Shown here piece after piece: positions 15,201 through 22,167 of a DNA stretch of 22,167 nt. Location of the stretch: the IMG/VR virus record IMGVR_UViG_3300025133_000654, positions 1 to 22,167 of that record, one strand, 5' to 3'. Each line of letters starts with the position of its first letter. Positions within the stretch are counted from its first letter, which is position 1. The DNA is from a virus. Under the pieces are notes generated by a model. That model saw only the letters and a list, made by a program, of their open reading frames with translations, was not told the DNA's origin and searched no databases. Both the position numbers and the translations under genes were made by a program.

Positions 15201-17168
15201 GCTAAAAACGTTCCTACTACAACGCTCTCATCCTTAGGTGTTGGATTAACCGTAGATATTACAGAAACGGGAGGTATTATAGATGGAATATTTATTAATC
15301 AACCAGGTAAAGGATATGAAGTAGGTGACACGGTCAATGTAAACCAAGATGGAAATGTTTCCGCTATTTTAGAAATTACAGAAACTTCAGCAGCTAATCC
15401 TTTAGGATGGTATTCTTATAAAGTAGTAGTAAAACAACAAGAGCAAGATTATTATAATTTATATCTTCCTCAAATACTTAATGGTGAACCTTTGTCTGAT
15501 CCTGGGGTTTCACCTCCTTATCTTAACCGCGTAGGTGTTGAAAGTAAATTTGTTTTCTCAACTTTAGGAGACAATATAAACAAAATCCCTAGAGAAGTTA
15601 ATGAAAGTAATCAATTTGTAGACTATGTAACTAGTAAAACAAAATTATTTCCTAGAGTTAGTCAATTTGGAGGAGAACAATCAACGTGGGGGATTTTTGG
15701 AGTAGGTCTTTCTTCATGGGGTAGCAGCACAAATATTAAAACTGGAAATGTATTTAATGATGAAAATGCTGATGGAGTAGTTAATTTAGGATCATTTAAT
15801 AATATATATAACATAGATCCAGCGACTCCTCCAAGTTATAGTCTTTTGCAATATATTTTATATAAACAACAAGACAATCCGTATATAACAATAGGTACTA
15901 ATAGCCCTGGTAGAAGTCCTTTTTTACTATCATATTTATATTCTCCTGGGGGAATTGCTGGGTTATTTTATGATGGTGCTGAAGTTAATTATGATGGTTA
16001 TATAGAAACTACTGGAGTTGGTACAACTCATTATAGTGGTTCATCTAGCGCTATATCTCAAGGAGCATTTAACAGCGGTATAGGGGTTGTTGAAACATCT
16101 CCTTTTGTATCTAAATTAGATATTTTTTACGAAACCTCAACTAGTGGTAAAATAAATGATTTAAATTATTTAATTGAAACTAATGCTGACGAAAATATTC
16201 CTTATGATTTAAGAATTGAAAACGCTCTATGGACAGAAAATCTTGATCCATTATATTGGAGTTTGTGGAGAATTAACGGCTTACCTAGCCCTGTTCCTGT
16301 AGCTGGTGCTGATCCTTGGATATCTAAAATAACTCCTCAGAACGCCTTAGGATTAACTATACCTTTAGCAGACGTCGTTTCAGTTGATATGTCAGTGGTA
16401 GATAATTTAGGTGTAGATAGAAGTAATGAGTTTTTAATATCAAATAATGTATCTGGTACTAGTACTTATGGTATATATTTAGACAATGGGCAAGATGGTG
16501 GTTTAACATATTTAGAAAGTCCTTCACAGGCGCATGATTTTACGTTTACAATTACAGTAGAAACATTGGCAGAAATACCTACCGATCCAAACAATGTAAA
16601 AGTATTTAATTTTAGTAGAAGTTATACTAATGCACGACCTGACTTATCCCAATCTGGATCAAACCCTAGAGGAGGACCTGCACCACTAGACCCACCAATT
16701 CTTAAAGCTGATGAAACAGGAATAGTATGGGGAAAGATAATAGATCCAACAGGAATGAGTGGACCTTGGGGTACAAATATTGCTGCGGTTAACGGAGGTA
16801 TGCGGACGTGGTATAATACTATTGGAGGAATCCCGGGATTGGGGTTACAAGAAGATATTGCTCAACAATTAAAATGGAGTATTATAAGTTGTATAAATCA
16901 AACGGATTTACAGGATTATAAAAATAACATTTCTTTCACTCAAGGAAGTAATGGATACATAACTAATCCAAACCCACCAGGTAATCCACAACAGTGGCAA
17001 AATGAGCAAGCTATTCAAGTAGATACTCCACTTCCTGCGGGAGATTACCAAGTAGTATATCAAATCATTGATGCAAACAATAATGATAGTGAGGGTGGTC
17101 AAATAATATATGAATACCCAACCACTGAAGGATTTGGTCCTTTGCAATTCACTATCGATCCTGTGTAA
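12216..17168 (+). CDS. Giant tail nozzle / 'muzzle'-type structural protein, part 1
   Basis: At 1650 residues this is the largest protein here. The N-terminus has the signature SKMNKDLDARILPPGEYRDG, then AISRSEGADVGALENILGN, and INLLEDLLFWTDDRNQPRRI near 135-155. I recall this pattern from tail-stabilisation/nozzle (muzzle) proteins of crAss-like and other marine podoviruses; it suggests beta-propeller blades. Around 655-685 it continues with CRLAYRYKFDSGEYSLISPF, and around 834-905 with NRVIYGNFVNRHSSPEF and LKQNRSYQVGIVLSDKYGRQ. Residues 981-1057 are a separate GxGY-type beta domain also found in the next protein. The last 120 residues look like an Ig-like or beta-sandwich domain (GDYQVVYQIIDANNNDSEGG). 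It probably forms the tail tube or nozzle under the ring proteins. A 29-nt gap, not a frameshift, separates it from the next gene. Confidence 0.74.
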   Translation: MANELKSTFLRSKMNKDLDARILPPGEYRDGENIAISRSEGADVGALENILGNKLVSDFGITAIGVETIGMYTDNGNNRIFLFMTNYTDSSSDQLSNRASVDSYCSIIVYDFDDENYEVLVEGSFLNFSKTQPIYGINLLEDLLFWTDDRNQPRRIDILKALDAPATSPNPYYQLEENISVAKYYPFSTPETYEEITVTVKAITTVLNFDGSNLNAAATGLGTIPFVPPVDYPQTKYNTICEIQGDLPNIKLHPGLKFYVKSSTPNGGYGSLDTFTTWPFYNEIKNYPIEWAMQSLHGGAPTPFPWPMYDMNSAPNPPRAEYEEESGYSDRWMSVSKEYASNPNALFRANTPGGPITSKDDTATGATQDLHSLDYQENYLKWFYPNIPFLDTSTGEEWEGEVELVFIVPKLRNKTDRWLPSTYRIRLNDIEQADITTDLAYAPEKGLASQGYHEDGMPAIGLIATSPNAQWLPRNTLGSISGINEAWLANEMVLIAGTTNTVNYLTDYQKSVGLGLLNVTLNPLNGYGIGPKLGPAITTAPGYTIPLRTYAKWYFQPGMKIDCPLFTDPNVTLVIDQIFPNGAFPDNTGPDSNLGTFLISVHGEDRDGNFLTHWVTPDMEEYLYDGSYGGIYLDLSFPNPYYEQNFGGDTFYLDEKFCRLAYRYKFDSGEYSLISPFTQCLFQPKNKGYYLKGKNKWDYDTAGVAFLTVGDAEPTSDIEDVSQTTLNKLYENSLEQVQILIESPVIGVDNIPFNEIGEKLKIESLEIIFNESDSTALKVLKSIPVSDPAITTNATNVFTYTWEGDKPYSTLPAKEVVRVSDKVPIKALAQEIAGNRVIYGNFVNRHSSPEFLNYDIGISRKYTVDDEFTSFSTESYPNHTLKQNRSYQVGIVLSDKYGRQSDVILAPSEISTLEANSQIFSGDTFKAKYLTIEEAVDVLPQGRNITDWVGNSIKILFNDVIPKEIAGLDGYPGLYTDQGGVVNVVVNNGGVGYTAAKNVPTTTLSSLGVGLTVDITETGGIIDGIFINQPGKGYEVGDTVNVNQDGNVSAILEITETSAANPLGWYSYKVVVKQQEQDYYNLYLPQILNGEPLSDPGVSPPYLNRVGVESKFVFSTLGDNINKIPREVNESNQFVDYVTSKTKLFPRVSQFGGEQSTWGIFGVGLSSWGSSTNIKTGNVFNDENADGVVNLGSFNNIYNIDPATPPSYSLLQYILYKQQDNPYITIGTNSPGRSPFLLSYLYSPGGIAGLFYDGAEVNYDGYIETTGVGTTHYSGSSSAISQGAFNSGIGVVETSPFVSKLDIFYETSTSGKINDLNYLIETNADENIPYDLRIENALWTENLDPLYWSLWRINGLPSPVPVAGADPWISKITPQNALGLTIPLADVVSVDMSVVDNLGVDRSNEFLISNNVSGTSTYGIYLDNGQDGGLTYLESPSQAHDFTFTITVETLAEIPTDPNNVKVFNFSRSYTNARPDLSQSGSNPRGGPAPLDPPILKADETGIVWGKIIDPTGMSGPWGTNIAAVNGGMRTWYNTIGGIPGLGLQEDIAQQLKWSIISCINQTDLQDYKNNISFTQGSNGYITNPNPPGNPQQWQNEQAIQVDTPLPAGDYQVVYQIIDANNNDSEGGQIIYEYPTTEGFGPLQFTIDPV
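15156..15386 (+). repeat. GxGY-type beta domain in the 1650-residue tail protein (copy 1)
   Basis: Residues 981-1057 contain two half-repeats, NNGGVGYTAAK and INQPGKGYEVGDTV, separated by a Gly-rich strand. The second half is close to INQAGSGYVSADTV in the following gene (18278-18538). The unit looks like an inserted beta module, often seen in phage structural proteins and perhaps used for glycan or cell-surface contact; that role is not shown. Confidence 0.6.
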
Positions 17169-17197
17169 TATAAATAAAAAATAAGTGATAATTAATT

Positions 17198-19351
17198 ATG
17201 GCAGCAATTGTAGAAGTAGATTATTTTAATTCCTTTTGGACAAAAAGAATTCACACTGGAGCACCATGTACTTCTGATCTTGATGAACTTATAGTGCCCG
17301 GCTTTGGTAGTGTTAGTCCTAGATTAACTTCAAGTACATCAACATACCCTGGTCCAGTTAGTTTTGGAGATGCTATAACAGGTTTACAAAACCAAAATTT
17401 AGTTGGAGATAGCTCAGCAGGTGCACTTAGTGATGATGACGACAAATGGCCAGCATGGTGGAATAGTGCAGAAAAACAAAAGCTTAGAGAAGGTTATTTT
17501 ATTGAAGATAGCAGAATTAGAGGAGGATATGGAAATACTCAAGTAAATTTAGGGGTTAGAGCTTATATAAATGAAGATGATCCAACTAGTCAAAGAAGAT
17601 TTGCTTCTTTAATTTATTCAGGACCATATAATGGTTTAACAGGCTTTAATGAAACCAATGTATTTTCTGTTGGAGAAAGTATAATTAAATCAGTTGATCC
17701 TGCTTATAGATCTATTCAGAAATTATATGCAGATGATACTAACTTGTTAATTCTGCAAGAAAATAAAAGTAGTTATGCTTTAATAGATAAAGATGCTATT
17801 TATTCTGCCGAAGGTTCTGGAACTGTTACTTCTACTAATTTAGTTATAGGTCAAGTAGTTCCTTATTTAGGTGAATATGGTATTAGTCAAAATCCAGAAT
17901 CTTTTGCTACATTTGGTTTTCAAAAATATTATGTAGATAAAGATAGAAGTACAGTAATGAGGTTGTCTAGAGATGGGTTAACTGAAATTGCTAACTATGG
18001 AATGGTTGATTATTTTAGAGATCAGTTAGGAGAGATTGATAATTCTTTTAAATTATATTATACCACAGCGACTGTAGTAAGCGCTAGCGGTCTTACGTCT
18101 ACGTTTACTATTGAAAACCCAGATCACGAATTAGAAGTAGGATCAGAGATATTCACTACAGTTGATGGAATTAATTATACACCTACAGGATCATATGTAG
18201 AAAATATAACAGATTTAGGTGCAAATCAATTTACTATTGATTGTAAACCTGCTGTTAATCTAATTGTAGCAGGAGCAGTAACTAATTTAAGTATCACGAG
18301 CGCAGGAACAGGATATGTAGCGGGTTCTGGTACAAATGACACTACGGTACCTATTGCGCCTACTCCTGGAATAGGTGTGGGACTTACTATAGATTGGACT
18401 TCTAATGCGCTAGCACCTAATGAATTAACCAGTGTAATTATTAATCAAGCTGGATCTGGATATGTTTCAGCAGATACTGTTACTTTGTCAGGAGTTGTAG
18501 TAACTACCGATGCTGTTATTACTGTAACTGCTACCCCTACTATACCAACAATTAAATTAGGTAGTTATAAAAGAGGTAGAATTTTAGGAGGTTATGACAT
18601 CTACTCTAAACATTATATTACATCGTTACAAACAGTTCCTGCGTTTTATAGTACTTTACCTAATACTTTTCAAACATTATCGTTTGATGAGCAAATAAAT
18701 GGATGGGTTAGTAGATATAGTTATAAACCAACCACTTTAGATAGTTTAGAAAATACTTATTATACAACTGATACGTATAAATTATATAAACAATTTGATG
18801 ATACTGTTGCTAATAAAAGAGGTTATTTCTATGATAATGCTTACGCCCCATCTTCAGTAACGTTTATCGCTAATGGAGAACCTACTACTAGCAAAGTGTT
18901 TCAAACTATTTCTTATGAAGGATCTAGTGGATGGAATGTACTGTCTTTTGATGGAGATTTTGAAGGAGAAGATTTCAGAAAATTAAATGGACTAATGGAA
19001 GAGTATGAGCAATACCAAGATCAAACTACAGTTGTGTATAGTTATTTAGAAGGAAAGTATGAACTAAGTAACCCTAGTAAGACTGGTGTTTTAGCTCAAG
19101 CACCTCCATTTGCTCACGCTGGATTTAATAGAAAAGAAAATAAATACGTAGCAAATTTAGTACAAAAAATGACTGACGAAACCGATCCTTCTACTTATCC
19201 ACCTAGACCAGGTGAAATTATATTTGGAAATACAATGTCTGGAATAAAAGGATTTTATGCTACAATAACAATGATAACAGATTCAACAACTGAGGTTGGT
19301 GGCGAAAAAGAATTATTTAGCGTCGCGTCGAAAGTTGTTAAATCATCTTAA
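17198..19351 (+). CDS. Tail nozzle / 'muzzle'-type structural protein, part 2
   Basis: A 717-residue protein. It begins with VEVDYFNSFWTKRI, and after a Ser/Pro/Gly-rich linker shows EGYFIEDSRIRGGYGNTQV (about 102-120). Then come RFASLIYSGPYN, FNETNVFSVGESI, IQKLYADDTNLLILQENKSS, DAIYSAEGSGTVTS and YYVDKDRSTVMRLSRDGLTE. I recall this ordered set of motifs as a conserved block of large tail (muzzle-type) proteins in Bacteroidota and marine podoviruses. It suggests a beta-propeller. Residues 361-447 are a GxGY domain shared with the preceding protein. The C-terminus ends KGFYATITMITDSTTEVGGE and a short strand. It lies 29 nt after the 1650-residue gene and probably assembles with it into one tail nozzle. 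In some relatives the two parts may be one polypeptide; that would need comparison. Confidence 0.75.
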   Translation: MAAIVEVDYFNSFWTKRIHTGAPCTSDLDELIVPGFGSVSPRLTSSTSTYPGPVSFGDAITGLQNQNLVGDSSAGALSDDDDKWPAWWNSAEKQKLREGYFIEDSRIRGGYGNTQVNLGVRAYINEDDPTSQRRFASLIYSGPYNGLTGFNETNVFSVGESIIKSVDPAYRSIQKLYADDTNLLILQENKSSYALIDKDAIYSAEGSGTVTSTNLVIGQVVPYLGEYGISQNPESFATFGFQKYYVDKDRSTVMRLSRDGLTEIANYGMVDYFRDQLGEIDNSFKLYYTTATVVSASGLTSTFTIENPDHELEVGSEIFTTVDGINYTPTGSYVENITDLGANQFTIDCKPAVNLIVAGAVTNLSITSAGTGYVAGSGTNDTTVPIAPTPGIGVGLTIDWTSNALAPNELTSVIINQAGSGYVSADTVTLSGVVVTTDAVITVTATPTIPTIKLGSYKRGRILGGYDIYSKHYITSLQTVPAFYSTLPNTFQTLSFDEQINGWVSRYSYKPTTLDSLENTYYTTDTYKLYKQFDDTVANKRGYFYDNAYAPSSVTFIANGEPTTSKVFQTISYEGSSGWNVLSFDGDFEGEDFRKLNGLMEEYEQYQDQTTVVYSYLEGKYELSNPSKTGVLAQAPPFAHAGFNRKENKYVANLVQKMTDETDPSTYPPRPGEIIFGNTMSGIKGFYATITMITDSTTEVGGEKELFSVASKVVKSS
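18278..18538 (+). repeat. GxGY-type beta domain in the 717-residue tail protein (copy 2)
   Basis: Residues 361-447 carry ITSAGTGYVAGSG and INQAGSGYVSADTV in the same two-half arrangement as residues 981-1057 of the upstream protein. They interrupt an otherwise propeller-like sequence. Similarity is clear at protein level but only scattered at DNA level, so the copies are old or were acquired independently. Confidence 0.6.
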
Positions 19352-19362
19352 AATAAATAACT

Positions 19363-20061
19363 ATGTCACTAACCCCCAAAGCACAAGCTCAATTAATTGG
19401 AGCCGGAGTACAGTTTGCTCAAGGTTTGTACGCACAAGGACAAGCTAATTCTTTAAATGAAGATATACGTAATTATCAAGCAGATATTGATGAACTAATA
19501 GATAGTCGTACAAATCCCATAGATCCTAGTAGTGGTGCTACAGAATTTCAAGGAACAGATCTTAGTGGTATGATACGTAATCCTTATGAAAACTTACGAG
19601 TGGCTAGTAAGGCTGCTGAAATACAAATGGAACAAACAGATATAGCTTTAGCTAACACCTTAGATACTTTAAGAGTTAGTGGGATGGGGGCTGGAGGTGC
19701 TACAGCATTAGCACAAGCTGCTGCTCAAGGCAAGTCAGGTATTGCTGCAAGTATAGAACAGCAAGAGGTTGCGAATGAAAAAATGCGTGCACAAGGTGAG
19801 TCTCAAATGCAACAAATGAAAATGCAAGAACAACAAAGGTTGCAAGGAATTTCACAACAAGAAGGAGCTAGAGTTCAAGGAATGCAAATGCAAGGAGCTC
19901 AATTCCAGGCTGCGATGACTGAGGATAGATTAAATGCAGATTTAGACAGAGCGCAAGGAATGTTAGATAATGAAAAAGCAAATCAGCAAAATTTAAGTAA
20001 TCAAGCCTTTGGAGCATTTGGAGATGCGGCTGCAGGTTTCGCTCAAATAGATTTTGGGTAA
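19363..20061 (+). CDS. Probable internal virion / ejection protein (T7 gp14-like position)
   Basis: A 232-residue protein. It starts with a mildly hydrophobic helix (AQLIGAGVQFAQGLYAQGQA), then YQADIDELIDSRTNPIDPSS and SGMIRNPYENLRVASKAAEI. Next comes a very Ala/Gly-rich segment LRVSGMGAGGATALAQAAAQ (about 104-123) that could insert into or cross a membrane, as ejection proteins do. Residues about 138-185 are strikingly rich in Met and Gln, with a repeated MQ/QG pattern and a probable coiled coil. I recall similar proteins in marine podoviruses labelled internal virion protein. In T7 the small gp14 follows the nozzle gene and precedes gp15 and gp16, the same order as here. It would be carried in the capsid and released with the DNA. 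Assignment is by composition and order. Confidence 0.62.
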   Translation: MSLTPKAQAQLIGAGVQFAQGLYAQGQANSLNEDIRNYQADIDELIDSRTNPIDPSSGATEFQGTDLSGMIRNPYENLRVASKAAEIQMEQTDIALANTLDTLRVSGMGAGGATALAQAAAQGKSGIAASIEQQEVANEKMRAQGESQMQQMKMQEQQRLQGISQQEGARVQGMQMQGAQFQAAMTEDRLNADLDRAQGMLDNEKANQQNLSNQAFGAFGDAAAGFAQIDFG

Positions 20062-20077
20062 AATAATATATATATAA

Positions 20078-22063
20078 ATGGGAACATATAGACAACCAAG
20101 TCAAATATTAGATGATAGAGTAAGTCATTTTCGCAAAGGATTCAAAGAGACAACTGCTGCTCACGATGCTAGAACTAAATTAGAAGACCAACAACAACTT
20201 AAATTAAAAAAAGAACAAGCTGCTGCTGCCTTAAAGAAAAGAAAGCAGTATGGAGATTTGTATAGACAAAGGGAGGAAATGAAGTCTGAAATTGGAGCAT
20301 TCTATGATGGTCAAGGTGCTGGTACTGTAGGATACGATTTAGTTTATACCGAAGATGGTAAAAGTGAATTAGTTAAAGTTAGTGATGCTCAAATTGAATT
20401 ATTAAAAAAGAAATATGCATCTAAAAAAGGTGATTATGATAATGATCCTAGTACTCCAGATAATTATAGAACTAGCTATGAACTAAGTGAAAAGGAAAAA
20501 GAATTAATTAATGATCAAAAATATTCTGCTAGGAGATTAGTATATGATAAAGATAAAAATACATATCAAACTGTAGATACTGAATTAGGAGAATTTTATC
20601 AAGGAGAATTAGAAGCAGGAAATGCTAATCCATTTGGTATAGGTATTAAAGGAAGTATAGAAAATCAAATTAGAGGAAATTACCAAGTTATGAGTATGTA
20701 TGCTGAAGATCCGGATAATCCTATATATATAACAGCACAACAAAATATTAAAACAGGTATTGAACAATATAATAATTTTGAAGGAGTTATGCAACAAAAT
20801 TCTACAAATTTAAAAGGAATATTAGATTCTGATGGAAATTTAAGTTCTTTAGATAGAGAGGGCGCTGTTTTAATGCAACAATCTCCACAGTTTATGTTAA
20901 ATCTAAATGCTTCTATTGATTACATGACAGGTCATAATAAACAGAGATTTAATGCAGTTTTAAAAGATGGGCAAATGACTGTTGGTTATAGCAATCCTAA
21001 TATCTCAGATGTGAATTTAGAAATTCCTTATAATGGTTTAATTGGTAATGTTAAAAAGAAAGGATTTGGATTAGTAAAAACTACTTCACAAAAACCAGTT
21101 GATTTAATGTATGATTATTTTAAAGCTGGGGTAAAAGATTTTTATAAAGCTCAAATAAATAAAGAAAAAAATACATATTATAAAGATGGTAAAAAAATAT
21201 CAGAAACACAAGTGTTTAAAATATGGGATGAGGCTAATAATAAGATGAGAGAATTTGTTGAAGATTATTTTCGTGGTTCAGATAAGGGTGGTGAAGGGAA
21301 ATTTACTAAAAGTCCTAATGCTCAAAATAATTGGCAAATGCTAGGAGGAGCTAATAAAACTGGGCATATCTTTTGGGGTGAAAGTAATTTAAGTGAAGAG
21401 CAAGTAAAAGAACAACAAGACTATATGATAGAAAAAGTTATCAATCATATGCAAACTGAATATGGAGCAGACATGGGAAGTAATAAGGGAAATGTAGCTT
21501 CTACTTGGACACAGGTCTCTCAATTAGCACCTAAAAATCAAAAGAAAGTAAGTGATACAGATCAACAATTAGCCAAGTGGCGTGGAGAAAGTATTGAAAT
21601 TGGTACTAACTTCGAAGATCAAGGATTTAAACGTGCTAGTGGAAAATATACTTTTCCAGAATTAAAACAGAATTACGAAAAATTAATCAAGAATCCACCT
21701 AAGATGGTAGAATTTCTTAATGAATTAAACAGCACATATCATCCATCTGATAATGAAAAAAGTTACATGACTGGTAAACAGGCTAATGCACAAGTAATTG
21801 AATGGAATAAAGACCAAGATGACGAGGATAAATTAGAAGCAAATTATCCAGACAATCATATTTACTATGGTAAAGCTGGAAGTAGTTTTAAAGAAATGGG
21901 CAAAGGATGGAGAAAGTTTTTATATGAAGTAGGAGATGCTATAAATATTTCTCCAGGTATAGTAAAAAAATTAATAGGAGGAGCAGAGACAAACGTTAGT
22001 ACAGACGATTTAACTAAACAAGCAAGTGCTGAAGATTTATACAACATGTTAACAACGGCATAA
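20078..22063 (+). CDS. Probable internal virion / cargo protein (T7 gp15-like position)
   Basis: A 661-residue hydrophilic protein. The first 75 residues are a Lys/Gln/Arg-rich helix (QQQLKLKKEQAAAALKKRKQ), probably a coiled coil. The middle is mixed and rich in Asn, Gln and Tyr (about 180-460), without membrane segments or a visible enzyme motif. No lysozyme or transglycosylase Glu context could be found. The C-terminal part has a helix FKEMGKGWRKFLYEVGDAIN (about 605-625). The ATG follows AATAATATATATATAA with no Shine-Dalgarno. Its place after the gp14-like gene, its size near T7 gp15 (747 residues) and the small gene-to-gene gaps suggest an ejected core protein or capsid cargo. A minor tail protein is the main alternative. 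I do not recognise the family with certainty. Confidence 0.58.
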   Translation: MGTYRQPSQILDDRVSHFRKGFKETTAAHDARTKLEDQQQLKLKKEQAAAALKKRKQYGDLYRQREEMKSEIGAFYDGQGAGTVGYDLVYTEDGKSELVKVSDAQIELLKKKYASKKGDYDNDPSTPDNYRTSYELSEKEKELINDQKYSARRLVYDKDKNTYQTVDTELGEFYQGELEAGNANPFGIGIKGSIENQIRGNYQVMSMYAEDPDNPIYITAQQNIKTGIEQYNNFEGVMQQNSTNLKGILDSDGNLSSLDREGAVLMQQSPQFMLNLNASIDYMTGHNKQRFNAVLKDGQMTVGYSNPNISDVNLEIPYNGLIGNVKKKGFGLVKTTSQKPVDLMYDYFKAGVKDFYKAQINKEKNTYYKDGKKISETQVFKIWDEANNKMREFVEDYFRGSDKGGEGKFTKSPNAQNNWQMLGGANKTGHIFWGESNLSEEQVKEQQDYMIEKVINHMQTEYGADMGSNKGNVASTWTQVSQLAPKNQKKVSDTDQQLAKWRGESIEIGTNFEDQGFKRASGKYTFPELKQNYEKLIKNPPKMVEFLNELNSTYHPSDNEKSYMTGKQANAQVIEWNKDQDDEDKLEANYPDNHIYYGKAGSSFKEMGKGWRKFLYEVGDAINISPGIVKKLIGGAETNVSTDDLTKQASAEDLYNMLTTA

Positions 22064-22073
22064 AATTATATAC

Positions 22074-22167
22074 ATGACAAGAATAGAATATGCTCAAACC
22101 TTAGTAGATAAAGGTTTACAAAAAGAAGAATTTATCTCTTTAATGGATAAATATGACACAAAAGATA
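22074..22167 (+). CDS. 5' end of the next late gene (partial; continues beyond window)
   Basis: An ATG 10 nt after the preceding stop, behind TAAAATTATATAC, opens a frame that stays open for all 31 codons to the window end. The visible residues (TRIEYAQTLVDKGLQKEEFI, then SLMDKYDTKD) form one amphipathic helix. Spacing, strand and leader match the other genes, so it is probably real. By synteny it could be a large ejection protein, possibly with a peptidoglycan-cutting domain, but nothing visible proves this. Confidence 0.6.
   Translation, partial: MTRIEYAQTLVDKGLQKEEFISLMDKYDTKD

Noticed and set aside
17140-17200. Possible programmed frameshift or broken gene joining the 1650- and 717-residue tail proteins
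   Set aside because: The first gene ends in a normal stop, 29 nt separate it from an ATG with a typical A/T leader, no slippery sequence is visible, and the second protein has its own plausible N-terminus.

Overview
The window reads as 22 kb of the late (packaging, head and tail) module of a tailed, podovirus-like bacteriophage. Every credible gene lies on the + strand and genes are packed almost end to end. The DNA is A/T-rich. None of the 17 visible starts has a convincing Shine-Dalgarno sequence; starts instead sit behind A/T-only leaders. That points to a Bacteroidota host, quite possibly a marine flavobacterium. The host is inferred, not shown.

Layout: 2-310 is the C-terminus of an adhesin or tail-fibre-like protein. 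361-1676 holds four small overlapping genes: a coiled-coil protein, a 74-aa protein, a two-domain GroES-like co-chaperonin, and a 92-aa protein in the small-terminase position. 1673-6328 encodes the large terminase and portal back to back. 6353-9370 encodes a scaffold-like protein, the HK97-fold-type major capsid protein and a small possible decoration protein, closed by a rho-independent terminator. 9443-10213 is one gene insulated by terminators on both sides. 10274-19351 encodes a neck/ring protein, a second ring protein with an extra N-terminal domain, and two very large tail-nozzle ('muzzle'-type) proteins. 19363-22167 encodes two probable internal/ejection proteins and the first 31 codons of a third gene.

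How it works together: the co-chaperonin probably helps a GroEL-type chaperonin fold a capsid or tail protein. The scaffold and portal would nucleate the prohead of major capsid protein, and the terminase fills it. Ring and nozzle proteins close the portal vertex, and the last genes would supply proteins that travel with the DNA. The order fibre, small terminase, large terminase, portal, scaffold, capsid, terminator, adaptor, nozzle, internal proteins is a circular permutation of the T7 late region. Protein sizes and sequence flavour are closer to crAss-like and related Bacteroidota podoviruses.

Most unusual points: the tandem GroES protein embedded in a translationally coupled chain leading to terminase and portal; a 47-nt dual-coding overlap; a 16-nt (TTATA)n element one nucleotide before two start codons; a homologous GxGY domain in both giant tail proteins; and a GC-rich island inside the scaffold gene. 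No RNA gene, CRISPR array, insertion sequence, integrase or attachment site was seen, and no gene-free stretch exceeds 60 bases.
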